A program made the translations under genes and the position numbers. The notes beneath the pieces are model-generated. The model did not search any database. It saw nothing but the letters and a program-made list of their open reading frames with translations, and had not been told where the DNA came from. 37,641 nucleotides of DNA from a virus. Below, in pieces: positions 8,372 to 17,159 of this stretch; position 1 is the first letter of the stretch; each line of letters begins with the position of its first letter. The stretch is from IMG/VR virus record IMGVR_UViG_3300032931_000199, positions 1-37,641 of that record, one strand, 5' to 3'.

Positions 8372-9385
8372 ATGGCGATCACAACCCTAGACGGCGCACT
8401 GGCCGGAATGAATTACCCCACCGATTTCTCGAAGTTGGTCTCCGGGACTCTCGTCGCTGCTCGTCCTTGCACCTGGTGGTATCTCGGTGGATACCCAGGG
8501 GCAGGGGCCGCTCCTGCCGGCAACTTGAGGGGTGCAGCGATCAGCGGCGCCGTGACTGGAAGAATCCCGTTCACGAATCCGGGCGCAGGAAATTCTTATC
8601 TCGCCCGCCTCGTGGCGATGGTCGGACAGGCCGGAACCTTTCTCCTCTGCGATCGACTGTGGGGCAACGGGGGAATCGGAATCACGACGGTCGGTGCTCA
8701 GATCGTCGGGAACCCGGTGGTCTCGTCGAGCATAGCGAATCCGACCCTTATCACCTGTACGGGCAACGTACCGTTCATCGACGGAGACACGGTGCGGATC
8801 AAGGGACACACCGGCTCCAATCCTGCCATAGACGGGGACTACGTCATAAGCAACAAGAGCGGAGCGACGTTCACGATCCCGGTCAATAATCTGGCGGTTG
8901 GCTCAGGCGGAACGGTCGGCATCCCAATCCCGGCGAGAGACGCCAACGGGCTGTCAGCGGGCACGGAGGTACTCGCCGCCGTCGAGGTTTCGGCGAACGT
9001 CGGCGCAGGCACGCCCACGTTGACGCTGAACTATACGAATGAGCTGGGGGGTGGGAATCGCAGCGCCACCAATATCTTGGCGACTACCGCCTCTCCGATA
9101 GCGGGGTCCTTTCACCAAATTGGATTGCAGGCAGGAGACCGGGGTATTCAGACGGTGCAGAGCTTTGCACTGAGTGCGACCTGGACCTCGGGGACGATCC
9201 ATGTGATTCTCTATCGGGTGCTCGCTCGATTGCCGATCTCCGCTGTTGGCGTCCCGACGGCCATCGATATGTTGACGGGCGGATTCCCCAGAATCTTCAA
9301 TGACTCCGTCCTGTTCCTGGTGTTCGTGCCGAGCACCACGACTTCTGCGTATGTCACTGGCGGCTTGACAATAGCCCAGGGGTAG
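8372..9385 (+). CDS. Putative virion surface protein with an FCCH-like insert
   Basis: A 337-residue Gly/Ala/Thr-rich beta protein. The N-terminus (TTLDGALAGM) and segments such as RIPFTNPG, LLCDRLW and FHQIGLQAGDRGIQ resemble an abundant class of uncharacterised phage structural proteins that I know only from memory. Residues about 123-183 (bases 8738-8918) form a separate small beta domain: N-P-T-L-I-T-C-T, then F-I-D-G-D-T-V-R-I-K-G-H-T-G-S, A-I-D-G-D-Y-V-I-S, T-F-T-I. This pattern matches phage domains usually annotated as ubiquitin-activating-enzyme FCCH-like. The remainder looks like a head or tail surface protein. ATG 8372 follows AGGGG. Confidence 0.5.
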   Translation: MAITTLDGALAGMNYPTDFSKLVSGTLVAARPCTWWYLGGYPGAGAAPAGNLRGAAISGAVTGRIPFTNPGAGNSYLARLVAMVGQAGTFLLCDRLWGNGGIGITTVGAQIVGNPVVSSSIANPTLITCTGNVPFIDGDTVRIKGHTGSNPAIDGDYVISNKSGATFTIPVNNLAVGSGGTVGIPIPARDANGLSAGTEVLAAVEVSANVGAGTPTLTLNYTNELGGGNRSATNILATTASPIAGSFHQIGLQAGDRGIQTVQSFALSATWTSGTIHVILYRVLARLPISAVGVPTAIDMLTGGFPRIFNDSVLFLVFVPSTTTSAYVTGGLTIAQG

Positions 9386-9389
9386 GATC

Positions 9390-9590
9390 ATGGCTGTCAC
9401 AGGGAAGGGGCGACTGTACTGGGCTGGCTGGGCGACCACACCACAGATAGTGGTCAACGGAATCTCGGTTCTGGTGCGACCGAAACCATGCGAGAACATC
9501 GAACCGTGGAGGGACTGGTGGAACTTCGACGTGCCCGTTACCGCATCAGCGGTGAAGATGGAGCACTATCGCAGGCTCAGAGAAGGGTAG
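9390..9590 (+). CDS. Small ORF, unknown (66 aa)
   Basis: Starts 4 bases after the previous stop, with a TAGGA ribosome site, and ends 3 bases before the next start, so it fits the operon exactly. It is Trp-rich (WAGWATTP, EPWRDWWNF) with a short beta hairpin and a basic C-terminus. It has natural composition and no hydrophobic segment. The function is unknown; the position suggests a minor structural or assembly protein. Confidence 0.55.
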   Translation: MAVTGKGRLYWAGWATTPQIVVNGISVLVRPKPCENIEPWRDWWNFDVPVTASAVKMEHYRRLREG

Positions 9591-9593
9591 CCG

Positions 9594-12140
9594 ATGTGCG
9601 TCGTCCTCCGACAATCGACCGCCGTCACCAAGAAGATCGGCCCGTTTCTCGATGAGACGGACGGTAAGACGGCGGAGATTGCGCTCACGATCACCCAGGC
9701 CGACGTTCGGTTGTCGAAGAACGGAGGGGCGTTCGCCCAGAAGACCGAGGCCAGCGCCTCCGCCCACGACGAGAGCGGCTACTACGGGGTGGCGCTCGAC
9801 ACAACAGACACCGGGACGCTCGGCAGCCTTCGCCTTCACATCGCCGAGGCCGGTGCCCTGCCCGTCTGGCAGGACTTCATGGTCGTCACGGCGAACGTGT
9901 ACGACTCGATGTTCTCGACGGATGTTCTCGATGTGAGCCTCATTCAGGTCCTCGGAACGGCGCTGACGGAGAGCGCCGGGGCCGGGAAGCTCGCCGGTGC
10001 GCTCGTCAAACTACTGAACGTCGCCACTCCGACCGGAACGGTCAACTCGCTACCCGATGCGGTTGCTGGCGCCGCCAACGGCCTGCTCATCAGTGGATCG
10101 AACGCCGGAACCACCACGCTCGGGGCGTTGGCGGTCACGGGAACGACGACGCTCAGCGGAGTTGTCTCCGCACCCGCAGCCAACTCCATCGCCGGAACCT
10201 TGGCGGCGGTCACGGCCCTCACTAACCTTCCGGCGGCCCCCGGGGACTGGCTCAATGCGGCGGCGGTCAAGGCCGATGCCGTCACGAAGATTCAGGCCGG
10301 TCTGGCGACCCCAACCAATATCACGGCGGCGTCTGGCGTGGCGCTGGCCGCCAACCAGCATGTCATCGTGGACTCGGGATCGGTTACGTCGGTCCCGGCG
10401 GTGGTGCTGGCGAACAGTGCGGCGCACGGCGGAGCGGCAACGGTGATTACGCTCGCCACGCCGATTGTGTCCAACTCCACGCAAGTTGAGGGTGGGGATG
10501 CCACGACTGCCCTTGAGGCTGCCGCCGCCGTGGGTGCCGCAGCGGCTCTCGTGGCCATGAATCTGGACCACCTGATGAAAACTCCGGTCGCCGATCGGTC
10601 GGACATGACGGCGGAAGTCGCCGACGACACGGTCCTCGCCAACCTCATGGCCAAGGCCGCCGGAGACACGTCGGACTACGATCCGAGCACGGACAGCCTG
10701 GAGGCCGTCAGAGACAAACTCCCAGCCAACCTGGAAGACCTGAACATCACCGACACCACGGGGCTCGTCCGTCCGGACATGGCCAACGCCAGCGGAAACT
10801 ATGCGGGTACGGTGGCCACCACGACCACGGTAACGAATGCCGTCACCGCAACCGGGGTCAGCGATGTGAAGGGCGTTACCGACAAGCTCGACACGGCGAT
10901 GGAGGTTGACGGCCCAGTCTATCGCTTCACCACCAATGCGCTTGAGCAGGGTGCGAGCGGAGGAATGACCGACGAATCTGTGGCCGACGCCGTCTGCAAT
11001 GAGCTGATCGCCGAACACGTCATCGTTGGAAGCGTGGGGGCGGCCCTGGCTGCGGCCGGTTGGTCTGGAGACCCGTGGGCGGCGCCGTTGCCGGGGGCCT
11101 ATGCGGAGGGGCAGGCCGGGTTCATCCTGTATATGCTCCTTCCGATCATGGGCGCCTACGAAGGGATGGTGCGTATGCAAACCAGCGGACCCGGAATGAA
11201 TCGTGGAAACATGAGAAAGCTGCTGCGCCTGAGGCTCAGGGGGACACCCGCAGAATCGTACATCGCCGAGCACTTCGATCGGCAGTTGAACCTTTCCGCC
11301 CAGGAGATTTCCCTGCTTCTGGCCCAGGACCGAAACGCCCAGGTGAACTACGGCCGCTCGTCTTATTCCTTTATCACCGAGGCGGACCTTGATGAATATC
11401 CGCTGTACGGAATCGCCGACCTGCATTCCCCCCGTGACCTGTATGGAGGAGCAAACTCCGCCGGTGGTCGGTGCATTACGGAAAAGGAAAAGACCCTGTT
11501 ACTGTCCCAGAACCCTTCTGGAATGGACGAGGACGGAAGGCATCTCTACTGGGTGAAGCACGTCTCCGACGAGACCTACCGGCTGACGATCACGGCCACC
11601 GCCGGGACCTTCACGTTGACCTACAACGGGTCATCCGTGACGGCCGCCCTGGCCTTCGATATCAGCGCCGCCAACCTGCAAACGGCGCTGGAGGGCCTCG
11701 ACGGGGTGGGCGACGGGAACGTCACCGTGACCGAAGACGACGACGGAACCTACGTCATCACCTTCTCCGGAGACCTATCCCAGGTGAACATGGCCGAGTT
11801 CGAGGCGGACCCTGCCTCATTGACCGGGGGAACGGCGATTCTGGAGCAACACCACTATTCAATCTGCTACATCAAGACGCCCCAGTCCGGCCAGACCTTT
11901 ACCTTCGTTTACAACCTGCTCGTCCCCGAGATACCCACGGGGTTGGCGGGAGACGACCTGAGTTACTCGGTGGTCCCCCCGATCCATTACGAGGCGATCG
12001 TCCACCATGCAGCGATGATCCTCGCCGGGTATTCATCGTCCCCGCAGGCCCAGTTTGCTCTGACTATGGCGGCGATGACCGGACAGCAGGCCGTGGATAG
12101 CGGGGCGAAGGCGATCACCCCGTTTCAGGTAAGGACGTAG
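9594..12140 (+). CDS. Fusion of fibre-like N-terminus and connector-like C-terminus
   Basis: An 848-residue protein. Residues 1-110 form a beta domain (KKIGPFLDETDGKTAE, ADVRLSKNGGAFAQK, ESGYYGVALDTTDTG, PVWQDFMVV) common at the N-terminus of phage structural/fibre proteins. Residues about 110-530 are an Ala/Thr/Val/Gly-rich repetitive shaft. From about 537 the protein changes character: a basic helix, then DGRHLYWVKH, a beta module (residues about 659-754), a strand pair ending EIPTG, and a C-terminal helix (HYEAIVHHAAMILAGY). The C-terminal part parallels the connector at 7430-8362. It may be a ring component carrying its own fibre. AGAAGGG precedes ATG 9594. Confidence 0.6.
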   Translation: MCVVLRQSTAVTKKIGPFLDETDGKTAEIALTITQADVRLSKNGGAFAQKTEASASAHDESGYYGVALDTTDTGTLGSLRLHIAEAGALPVWQDFMVVTANVYDSMFSTDVLDVSLIQVLGTALTESAGAGKLAGALVKLLNVATPTGTVNSLPDAVAGAANGLLISGSNAGTTTLGALAVTGTTTLSGVVSAPAANSIAGTLAAVTALTNLPAAPGDWLNAAAVKADAVTKIQAGLATPTNITAASGVALAANQHVIVDSGSVTSVPAVVLANSAAHGGAATVITLATPIVSNSTQVEGGDATTALEAAAAVGAAAALVAMNLDHLMKTPVADRSDMTAEVADDTVLANLMAKAAGDTSDYDPSTDSLEAVRDKLPANLEDLNITDTTGLVRPDMANASGNYAGTVATTTTVTNAVTATGVSDVKGVTDKLDTAMEVDGPVYRFTTNALEQGASGGMTDESVADAVCNELIAEHVIVGSVGAALAAAGWSGDPWAAPLPGAYAEGQAGFILYMLLPIMGAYEGMVRMQTSGPGMNRGNMRKLLRLRLRGTPAESYIAEHFDRQLNLSAQEISLLLAQDRNAQVNYGRSSYSFITEADLDEYPLYGIADLHSPRDLYGGANSAGGRCITEKEKTLLLSQNPSGMDEDGRHLYWVKHVSDETYRLTITATAGTFTLTYNGSSVTAALAFDISAANLQTALEGLDGVGDGNVTVTEDDDGTYVITFSGDLSQVNMAEFEADPASLTGGTAILEQHHYSICYIKTPQSGQTFTFVYNLLVPEIPTGLAGDDLSYSVVPPIHYEAIVHHAAMILAGYSSSPQAQFALTMAAMTGQQAVDSGAKAITPFQVRT
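11568..11855 (+). other. Shuffled beta module, copy C
   Basis: The clearest copy: T-F-T-L-T-Y-N-G, A-F-D-I-S-A-A-N-L-Q-T-A-L-E, G-D-G-N-V-T-V-T-E, Y-V-I-T-F-S-G-D-L, L-T-G-G-T. It is inserted between the DGRHLYWVKH strand and the strand that matches SVVFLTAPPTG of the connector paralogue. Confidence 0.75.
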
Positions 12141-12145
12141 AGAGA

Positions 12146-15100
12146 ATGCCTAGACCAAAGACAAGCCGGATACCCTTCCAGGGACCGTGGCGTGGCGTCA
12201 GCAAGGTCGCTTCCCGGAGGAGCATTCCCCTCGGGGAGTTTTCAGACGCCCGCAACGTCGTTAACCGCTTTGGCCGGGTGGGTCCCCGCCCGGGATACGA
12301 GGTTGTTCGATCCTTTCCGTTTCTTTCGTCCCTGTCAAAGGTATCCGCATATTATACGCCCACCAACGCCCATGCGGCAACCTGGGACCCGGGTATGGGG
12401 ACAATCTACTGCCTCCGCCATGACAATACGATTTCCAAGACGGTTCTCTCTACCGGAGTCACCACCACCGTAACTTGCACGGGAACGACCCCGTGGGACT
12501 CATACGGAATCTGCTACCTGTCGTCCACCAGTAAGCTCATATTTTGTAACACGGGAGACAACAAAGTAGTATCCGTTCCGATTGCCGGGGGGGCATCTAC
12601 TGTACTCTTTACGCTGACGGATTCGCCTATCGGGATCACCACCGACGGGACGTACTTCTATGCGGCGTGCGGGAGCCACGGAATTTATAAAGGGAAGGTG
12701 GATGGAAGCGGAGTTGTCACTGAGGTAATAGATTCACGGACAAACCTTATCTGCATGTCTCCCGACAACAACTATTTGGTATTTGCGGGTAGCGATTCCG
12801 GAGGGTACGACCCAGGAATATACCGAGTGTCACCCGACGGATCAGGATTGACCGAACTCGTTGATTTCCCAGGCTACTCCTGGGATGAGATTGGCGCCAT
12901 ACACTGTGCAACCGTCGATTCCCGCAGCATTGTCTGGTGGTCCAGGATCGACACGCCCCAATCGGTTTATCGATCGCTTTATGACGGAACCGGATCGACG
13001 GTTGAGATTACCGACCTGTCGAGCGACTTCGCCACGGGAATCCTGGTAAATTACACGACCAACACCCTGTATCTGATAATTGATGGTCTAGGATTCAGGA
13101 AGACGGTGGCCCTGGGAGACAAGACCAGAATCATCAGCTCATGCCCCTGGCAGCGGGTTTCTCAGGGGGTGGCTGAAGGAGAGTTTTCCGATGATCTGGT
13201 CCTTCTGCAAATCCTCGACGAGATCGGGAAGAAGGTCTATTGGGCCGCATGGTTTGCCCTCACCGACGAAATCGTACAACTCCAGCCCGGAAAGGACAGC
13301 GTGACCGTTCAGGGTCACAGCATGACCACTTACGTCATCACCGATCGAGATAACCCATCCAGTCTGCCCGGTGATTCGTTCCAGAATTCTTATGGTCGTG
13401 CGGATTACGCCTACATGGGCGGCGGCCTGAATACGGGTCGTGGCGGAATCATGGTGACGAACGGAGGAGGGGCCTATGTCTTCAACTTCGTTCTTGGAAA
13501 CTCGAAGCAGACCATCACAATAACCGACGGGGGGACAGTAGATACGTTCACCCTTACTTTCAACGGACAGACCACGGGGAACCTGGACTGGGATATCTCT
13601 TTGGACGACCTTGATTCCGCCTTTGGTGCTTTTACGGGGGTGGATCAGGTAAGAGTCACGGGGACCCCCGGAAGCTCGTATGTAGTCGAGTTTCGCGGGT
13701 CGTTCTATACTGGAAGAGCTGCCCCTGCGTTGACCGGGTTGGGAACTGGATGTACCGTAACGATCGACGCCAGCACGCAGGTCGGAGGAACCGAGGAGGG
13801 CGCCAGCATAATCTTCCGTCCGGCAGGACTTCCCACTCCGGTTCTGAAGACCTCGTCATATTACTCAGGAGTCGGTTACCCCACTCTTTTCGGAACCTTT
13901 AGCTGGAGGGTTGAGTTCTACTCTTCTCAGTGGGGAATCCACAGCCCGAGCATGATCGTAAATCAGTATTTCCCCATCAACTTTGATTCGGAGGTCATTG
14001 TCTGGGATGTTCCGAATAACGTGTATTTCAATGAGGGGTTCATCGACCGGGTCAAGATTTACCGGAAGCGTTGGGGCTCCTATGCCGGAGGAACTAACTG
14101 CGACGGAATCGCAGCGGATGATGCTTGGTACTATCTGTGCGACTGGCCGTGCGGTTCATATCCCGGTGGGTATTTCCACGACCACATCGCTGACGAGGGC
14201 AGGTTGTCGATCAGGGCAGGAAGCCACGGTTATCCCCCAAATACGGCGCAATTCGTCGAGGTCTTCCAAAATCGAGTCTGGATTGTGGACCTTCAGCCTG
14301 GAGGTCAGACGCTTGCCTTCAGCCAGCTTCCCGACAACATCACCGGAGAGCTGGGAATGGAGTTGTTCCTTCCGTCCAGCTCCAGGATGATTGAAAACAC
14401 GAAGGCAACGGACCATCCCGCAACCGGACTTAAGGTGTTCGATCAGAACCTCATCCTATTCACCAACAGCCGGACCTTCGTGGTGAATCCGGCCAGCGTA
14501 GCGTCCGGACTTCTCATCGCCCGTAGGCTTCCGGGAGGAAACGGTTGCGCCTCCAAGTGGTGCATTGTCGAGACGGATTCCAAGAGCGAGTTCGGCGGAA
14601 GGCTGGTCTTCCCGGATTCCGATGGGCAACTGTACACCTATGACGGGGCATCGCAGTCTAAAATCGGAGACACCGTTAGGAGCCTGTCGGCCATGACCGT
14701 CAGGCAGACGTGGGCCAAGGTGGACTACGTTCCTCCTGGGTTGCAGACATGGTATTACGCCTCGGCCGTCTTCGATCAGACCAACCGGAGGATAATCATC
14801 GCTACGTTTGGGAAGTTTGCGGCCGGGGGAGAGGTTCAACCGATTCAATACGTCTTCGACATCGATGCCCAGTCCTGGTTCCTGTGGGACATCCGAGCGT
14901 GGAACTTCTTTTCCACGGCCGACATCTGGCAGGGCGGAGACGGAAGCCCGGCCATCCTCTTCAGCGACGAGTACGCTAACATTATGCAACTCGTAGAAGA
15001 CCGAGACGATAGCGGAACCGCATTTGACTGGTTCTTTGAGACGGGCCGTCTTTCCCTATTGGACCCCATCATCAAGAAGCTGATTCGAGACCTGTGGTTC

Positions 15101-15340
15101 AACTTTGATACGAATGGAGACACGACCGTTTCAATCGTCATTACCCCGGACGACACTCCGGGAAAGGCCGTTACCAATGCAGCCATGTCGGTGAAATCTT
15201 CGGAACCGTCCGGGACGAGGGTGGACCTTCGCTGCGCCGACTTCTCGTTCAAGATTTCCGGTTCAGCGTCCGGGTCCTCCGGCCTTCCAACCCCCTGCAT
15301 CGTTTCGTTTGCCACCGATGCGGAAATTATTGGAGCCTGA
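12146..15340 (+). CDS. Tail hub/nozzle protein with beta-propeller
   Basis: A 1,064-residue protein. The N-terminus (LGEFSDARNVVNRFGRVGPRP) matches the start of podovirus tail hub/nozzle proteins (P22 gp10 or T7 gp12 type). Residues about 60-345 contain repeating blades of 40-45 residues (for example SYGICYLSSTSKLIFCNTGD, IGITTDGTYFYAACGSHG and NLICMSPDNNYLVFAG), which fit a beta-propeller. A beta module is inserted at about 452-548. The C-terminal half holds further propeller- or jelly-roll-like strands (FQNRVWIVD, LILFTNSRTFVV, GRLVFPDSDGQLYTYDG). The product would close the tail tube. Upstream spacing is 5 bases. Confidence 0.65.
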   Translation: MPRPKTSRIPFQGPWRGVSKVASRRSIPLGEFSDARNVVNRFGRVGPRPGYEVVRSFPFLSSLSKVSAYYTPTNAHAATWDPGMGTIYCLRHDNTISKTVLSTGVTTTVTCTGTTPWDSYGICYLSSTSKLIFCNTGDNKVVSVPIAGGASTVLFTLTDSPIGITTDGTYFYAACGSHGIYKGKVDGSGVVTEVIDSRTNLICMSPDNNYLVFAGSDSGGYDPGIYRVSPDGSGLTELVDFPGYSWDEIGAIHCATVDSRSIVWWSRIDTPQSVYRSLYDGTGSTVEITDLSSDFATGILVNYTTNTLYLIIDGLGFRKTVALGDKTRIISSCPWQRVSQGVAEGEFSDDLVLLQILDEIGKKVYWAAWFALTDEIVQLQPGKDSVTVQGHSMTTYVITDRDNPSSLPGDSFQNSYGRADYAYMGGGLNTGRGGIMVTNGGGAYVFNFVLGNSKQTITITDGGTVDTFTLTFNGQTTGNLDWDISLDDLDSAFGAFTGVDQVRVTGTPGSSYVVEFRGSFYTGRAAPALTGLGTGCTVTIDASTQVGGTEEGASIIFRPAGLPTPVLKTSSYYSGVGYPTLFGTFSWRVEFYSSQWGIHSPSMIVNQYFPINFDSEVIVWDVPNNVYFNEGFIDRVKIYRKRWGSYAGGTNCDGIAADDAWYYLCDWPCGSYPGGYFHDHIADEGRLSIRAGSHGYPPNTAQFVEVFQNRVWIVDLQPGGQTLAFSQLPDNITGELGMELFLPSSSRMIENTKATDHPATGLKVFDQNLILFTNSRTFVVNPASVASGLLIARRLPGGNGCASKWCIVETDSKSEFGGRLVFPDSDGQLYTYDGASQSKIGDTVRSLSAMTVRQTWAKVDYVPPGLQTWYYASAVFDQTNRRIIIATFGKFAAGGEVQPIQYVFDIDAQSWFLWDIRAWNFFSTADIWQGGDGSPAILFSDEYANIMQLVEDRDDSGTAFDWFFETGRLSLLDPIIKKLIRDLWFNFDTNGDTTVSIVITPDDTPGKAVTNAAMSVKSSEPSGTRVDLRCADFSFKISGSASGSSGLPTPCIVSFATDAEIIGA
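13500..13790 (+). other. Shuffled beta module, copy D
   Basis: K-Q-T-I-T-I-T, T-F-T-L-T-F-N-G-Q-T-T, L-D-W-D-I-S-L-D-D-L, V-D-Q-V-R-V-T-G, Y-V-V-E-F-R-G, then L-T-G-L-G. It interrupts the tail hub protein after the N-terminal propeller. Confidence 0.7.
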
Positions 15341-15342
15341 GA

Positions 15343-16191
15343 GTGATACTTCCAGAGACGCAACGGAGGACCAAGAACACGAACCAGATCGTGTACGAGC
15401 AGTCCTCGTCCTTGGAGCGATTCGAGTTGGTATCCGAGGAGCAAGATTACCCCAAATTCATCAAGCAAATCTGGACGGTCTTCATCAATGTCCTATCCTC
15501 GGAGATTCACAACATTTTCTCCAGCCTAAAATCCATGAAGTCTGCGTGGCAGCCGGGTGACATAAAGCTGACTATGCGGCAGACCTTCGACGACAACCCA
15601 GGGTTCATCCCATTCAACGGGGAGGACGTGGCGAAGAAGGACTTCCCCGATCTGTATGGGGCCATTGGTGGAGAGGGCCTCACTTCCGATGACACGACGA
15701 TCCGACTGCCTAAGTCTGCCGGAAGGGTCTTGAAGGTTTCCGGACTGACCGAACCAACGGCCAACGAGAACCCGGACGTCTATTCTGGAGAACTCCCCCT
15801 TCTGGATCGCTATTCGACCGCCGAGACCCGAACCAACAAGGTCTGGATCGACGGGAAGCCCGTTTACCGCAAGGTGATCGACCTCGAAACCCTTCCGGAC
15901 ACCACGCCAGTTTATAAAGATGTAAGCCACGGAATAACAAACATCGGAATGATGATTACGGTTCGTGGGGTTGCATACGATTCCGATTCGTGGATTCCTC
16001 TACCCTATGTGGTAAGAGCATCAAACATGGATATTCAGATTTACGCTGGGGTAACGTATGTCCGGGTTGAAAGCGCTTTTGATTGGAGCGACCTTAGCGG
16101 ATACGCAATCCTGGAGTACACGAAGTCAACCGATTCCGCCCTGCCCAGGGGTCCTGAGACCCTTCGGATCAGGGCGCTTTTGAAGACGTGA
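15343..16191 (+). CDS. Tail fibre/collar-type protein
   Basis: A 282-residue protein from GTG 15343, two bases after the previous stop. Residues about 70-130 resemble the phage tail-collar domain: GDIKLTMRQTF, then PGFIPFNGEDVAKKDFPDLY, AIGGEG and IRLPKSAGRVL. Residues about 155-275 form a second beta domain with NKVWIDGKPVYRKVIDLETLP, a stretch also common at the ends of phage fibre or attachment proteins. A role in the tail tip or in attachment is inferred. It overlaps no neighbour; the next gene starts 8 bases downstream. Confidence 0.6.
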   Translation: MILPETQRRTKNTNQIVYEQSSSLERFELVSEEQDYPKFIKQIWTVFINVLSSEIHNIFSSLKSMKSAWQPGDIKLTMRQTFDDNPGFIPFNGEDVAKKDFPDLYGAIGGEGLTSDDTTIRLPKSAGRVLKVSGLTEPTANENPDVYSGELPLLDRYSTAETRTNKVWIDGKPVYRKVIDLETLPDTTPVYKDVSHGITNIGMMITVRGVAYDSDSWIPLPYVVRASNMDIQIYAGVTYVRVESAFDWSDLSGYAILEYTKSTDSALPRGPETLRIRALLKT

Positions 16192-16199
16192 GGTTTGCT

Positions 16200-17156
16200 A
16201 TGAGCTGGCTAACGGAAATTCTTGGATGGGATGACGCCCCCGACCTCCTCAATCCCGGGAGGGCCGGAGAAACGACTCCCGAACAGATGGAAAACATCGA
16301 GGCGATGATGGGGAGGTACGGGTTCACCGAAGACGAGCGAGAGCAGGTGAGAGCCGTATACCGAGCCGGTGGCGACCAAGGAATTATCTGGGACGCGATG
16401 GACCAAGTCAGGAGATTCAAGGAGACCACGGCGGCCTCCGACAGAGCCCAGGGCGTATACGATGAGGGCGTGGAAACCGCACGAAGGGAACTCGGAATTG
16501 GGATGTCAGAAATCGACGCCAGAATTGGAGAGGTGCAGACGGCGGAGGGTGTTGCGGGGGGGCGTGCCGCAGACTACCGGAAAATGCTTGAGGTTCCAGG
16601 AATGGTTCGCGGGTCGGCCGAGTTTGGAAACACACTAGCCGGTGCCGAGCAATACATCAATGCGGTCGCTGAGAACCAGAGGCAGACGGCGGGAGCCCAA
16701 ACGGCGGCCTCGGGAATGAGAACCTCCGGTGGCGCTGCGGACATCGCCAGATCGGCAGAGCAGACGGCGGCCGGACAAAAGGGGAAGGCGTTTTCCGAAA
16801 TCATGGGTCAAGTCGGCGGGAAGCGTGACGCCTTCGAGAAGTACAAGGACGAACTCATGCAGTACCGGCACGGGCTTGGAACGCAAAAGGAGGGGATCAG
16901 GCGATCTCTTGGTGACCTGGCACAAGGAAGGTTTCCGGCGTACATGACAACCCAGGGGATGAGGCTAGGATCGATGCCGACAATGAATGGGCAGGAAACA
17001 CTGACTGGAGCACAACTGTCCCTGGATGAGTACGAGGCGGGAGGGATGTGGGACATCCTTGACCGAATCGGCGCCGGTGTGGACCGCAACGTCGATCGCA
17101 CCACGAATGTAGGTATGGGGGCCCTCCAATTCGTTGGTGGGCTCGGAGGAGGTTGA
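16200..17156 (+). CDS. Helical internal virion (ejection) protein 1
   Basis: A 318-residue protein from ATG 16200, with GTGAGG at 16188-16193; GTG 16188 is an alternative that overlaps the previous stop. It is almost entirely helical, rich in Ala/Glu/Gln/Gly, without signal or motif. The N-terminus (SWLTEILGWDDAPDLLNPGR) is amphipathic. The middle (RAQGVYDEGVETARRELG to AQTAASGMRTSGG) resembles the small internal proteins of podoviruses that line the tail channel and leave with the DNA. It directly precedes the second internal protein and the giant polyvalent protein. The assignment is by context and composition. Confidence 0.5.
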   Translation: MSWLTEILGWDDAPDLLNPGRAGETTPEQMENIEAMMGRYGFTEDEREQVRAVYRAGGDQGIIWDAMDQVRRFKETTAASDRAQGVYDEGVETARRELGIGMSEIDARIGEVQTAEGVAGGRAADYRKMLEVPGMVRGSAEFGNTLAGAEQYINAVAENQRQTAGAQTAASGMRTSGGAADIARSAEQTAAGQKGKAFSEIMGQVGGKRDAFEKYKDELMQYRHGLGTQKEGIRRSLGDLAQGRFPAYMTTQGMRLGSMPTMNGQETLTGAQLSLDEYEAGGMWDILDRIGAGVDRNVDRTTNVGMGALQFVGGLGGG

Positions 17157-17159
17157 TAA

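Noticed and set aside
10050-11426. Long antisense ORF in the fibre fusion gene (458 codons)
   Set aside because: Arg/Gly/His-rich mirror of the Ala/Thr-rich shaft codons.
11471-12100. Same-strand alternative-frame ORF (209 codons) in the fibre fusion gene
   Set aside because: Arg/Gly/Pro-rich throughout, without ribosome site; the main frame carries the clear module and connector signatures.
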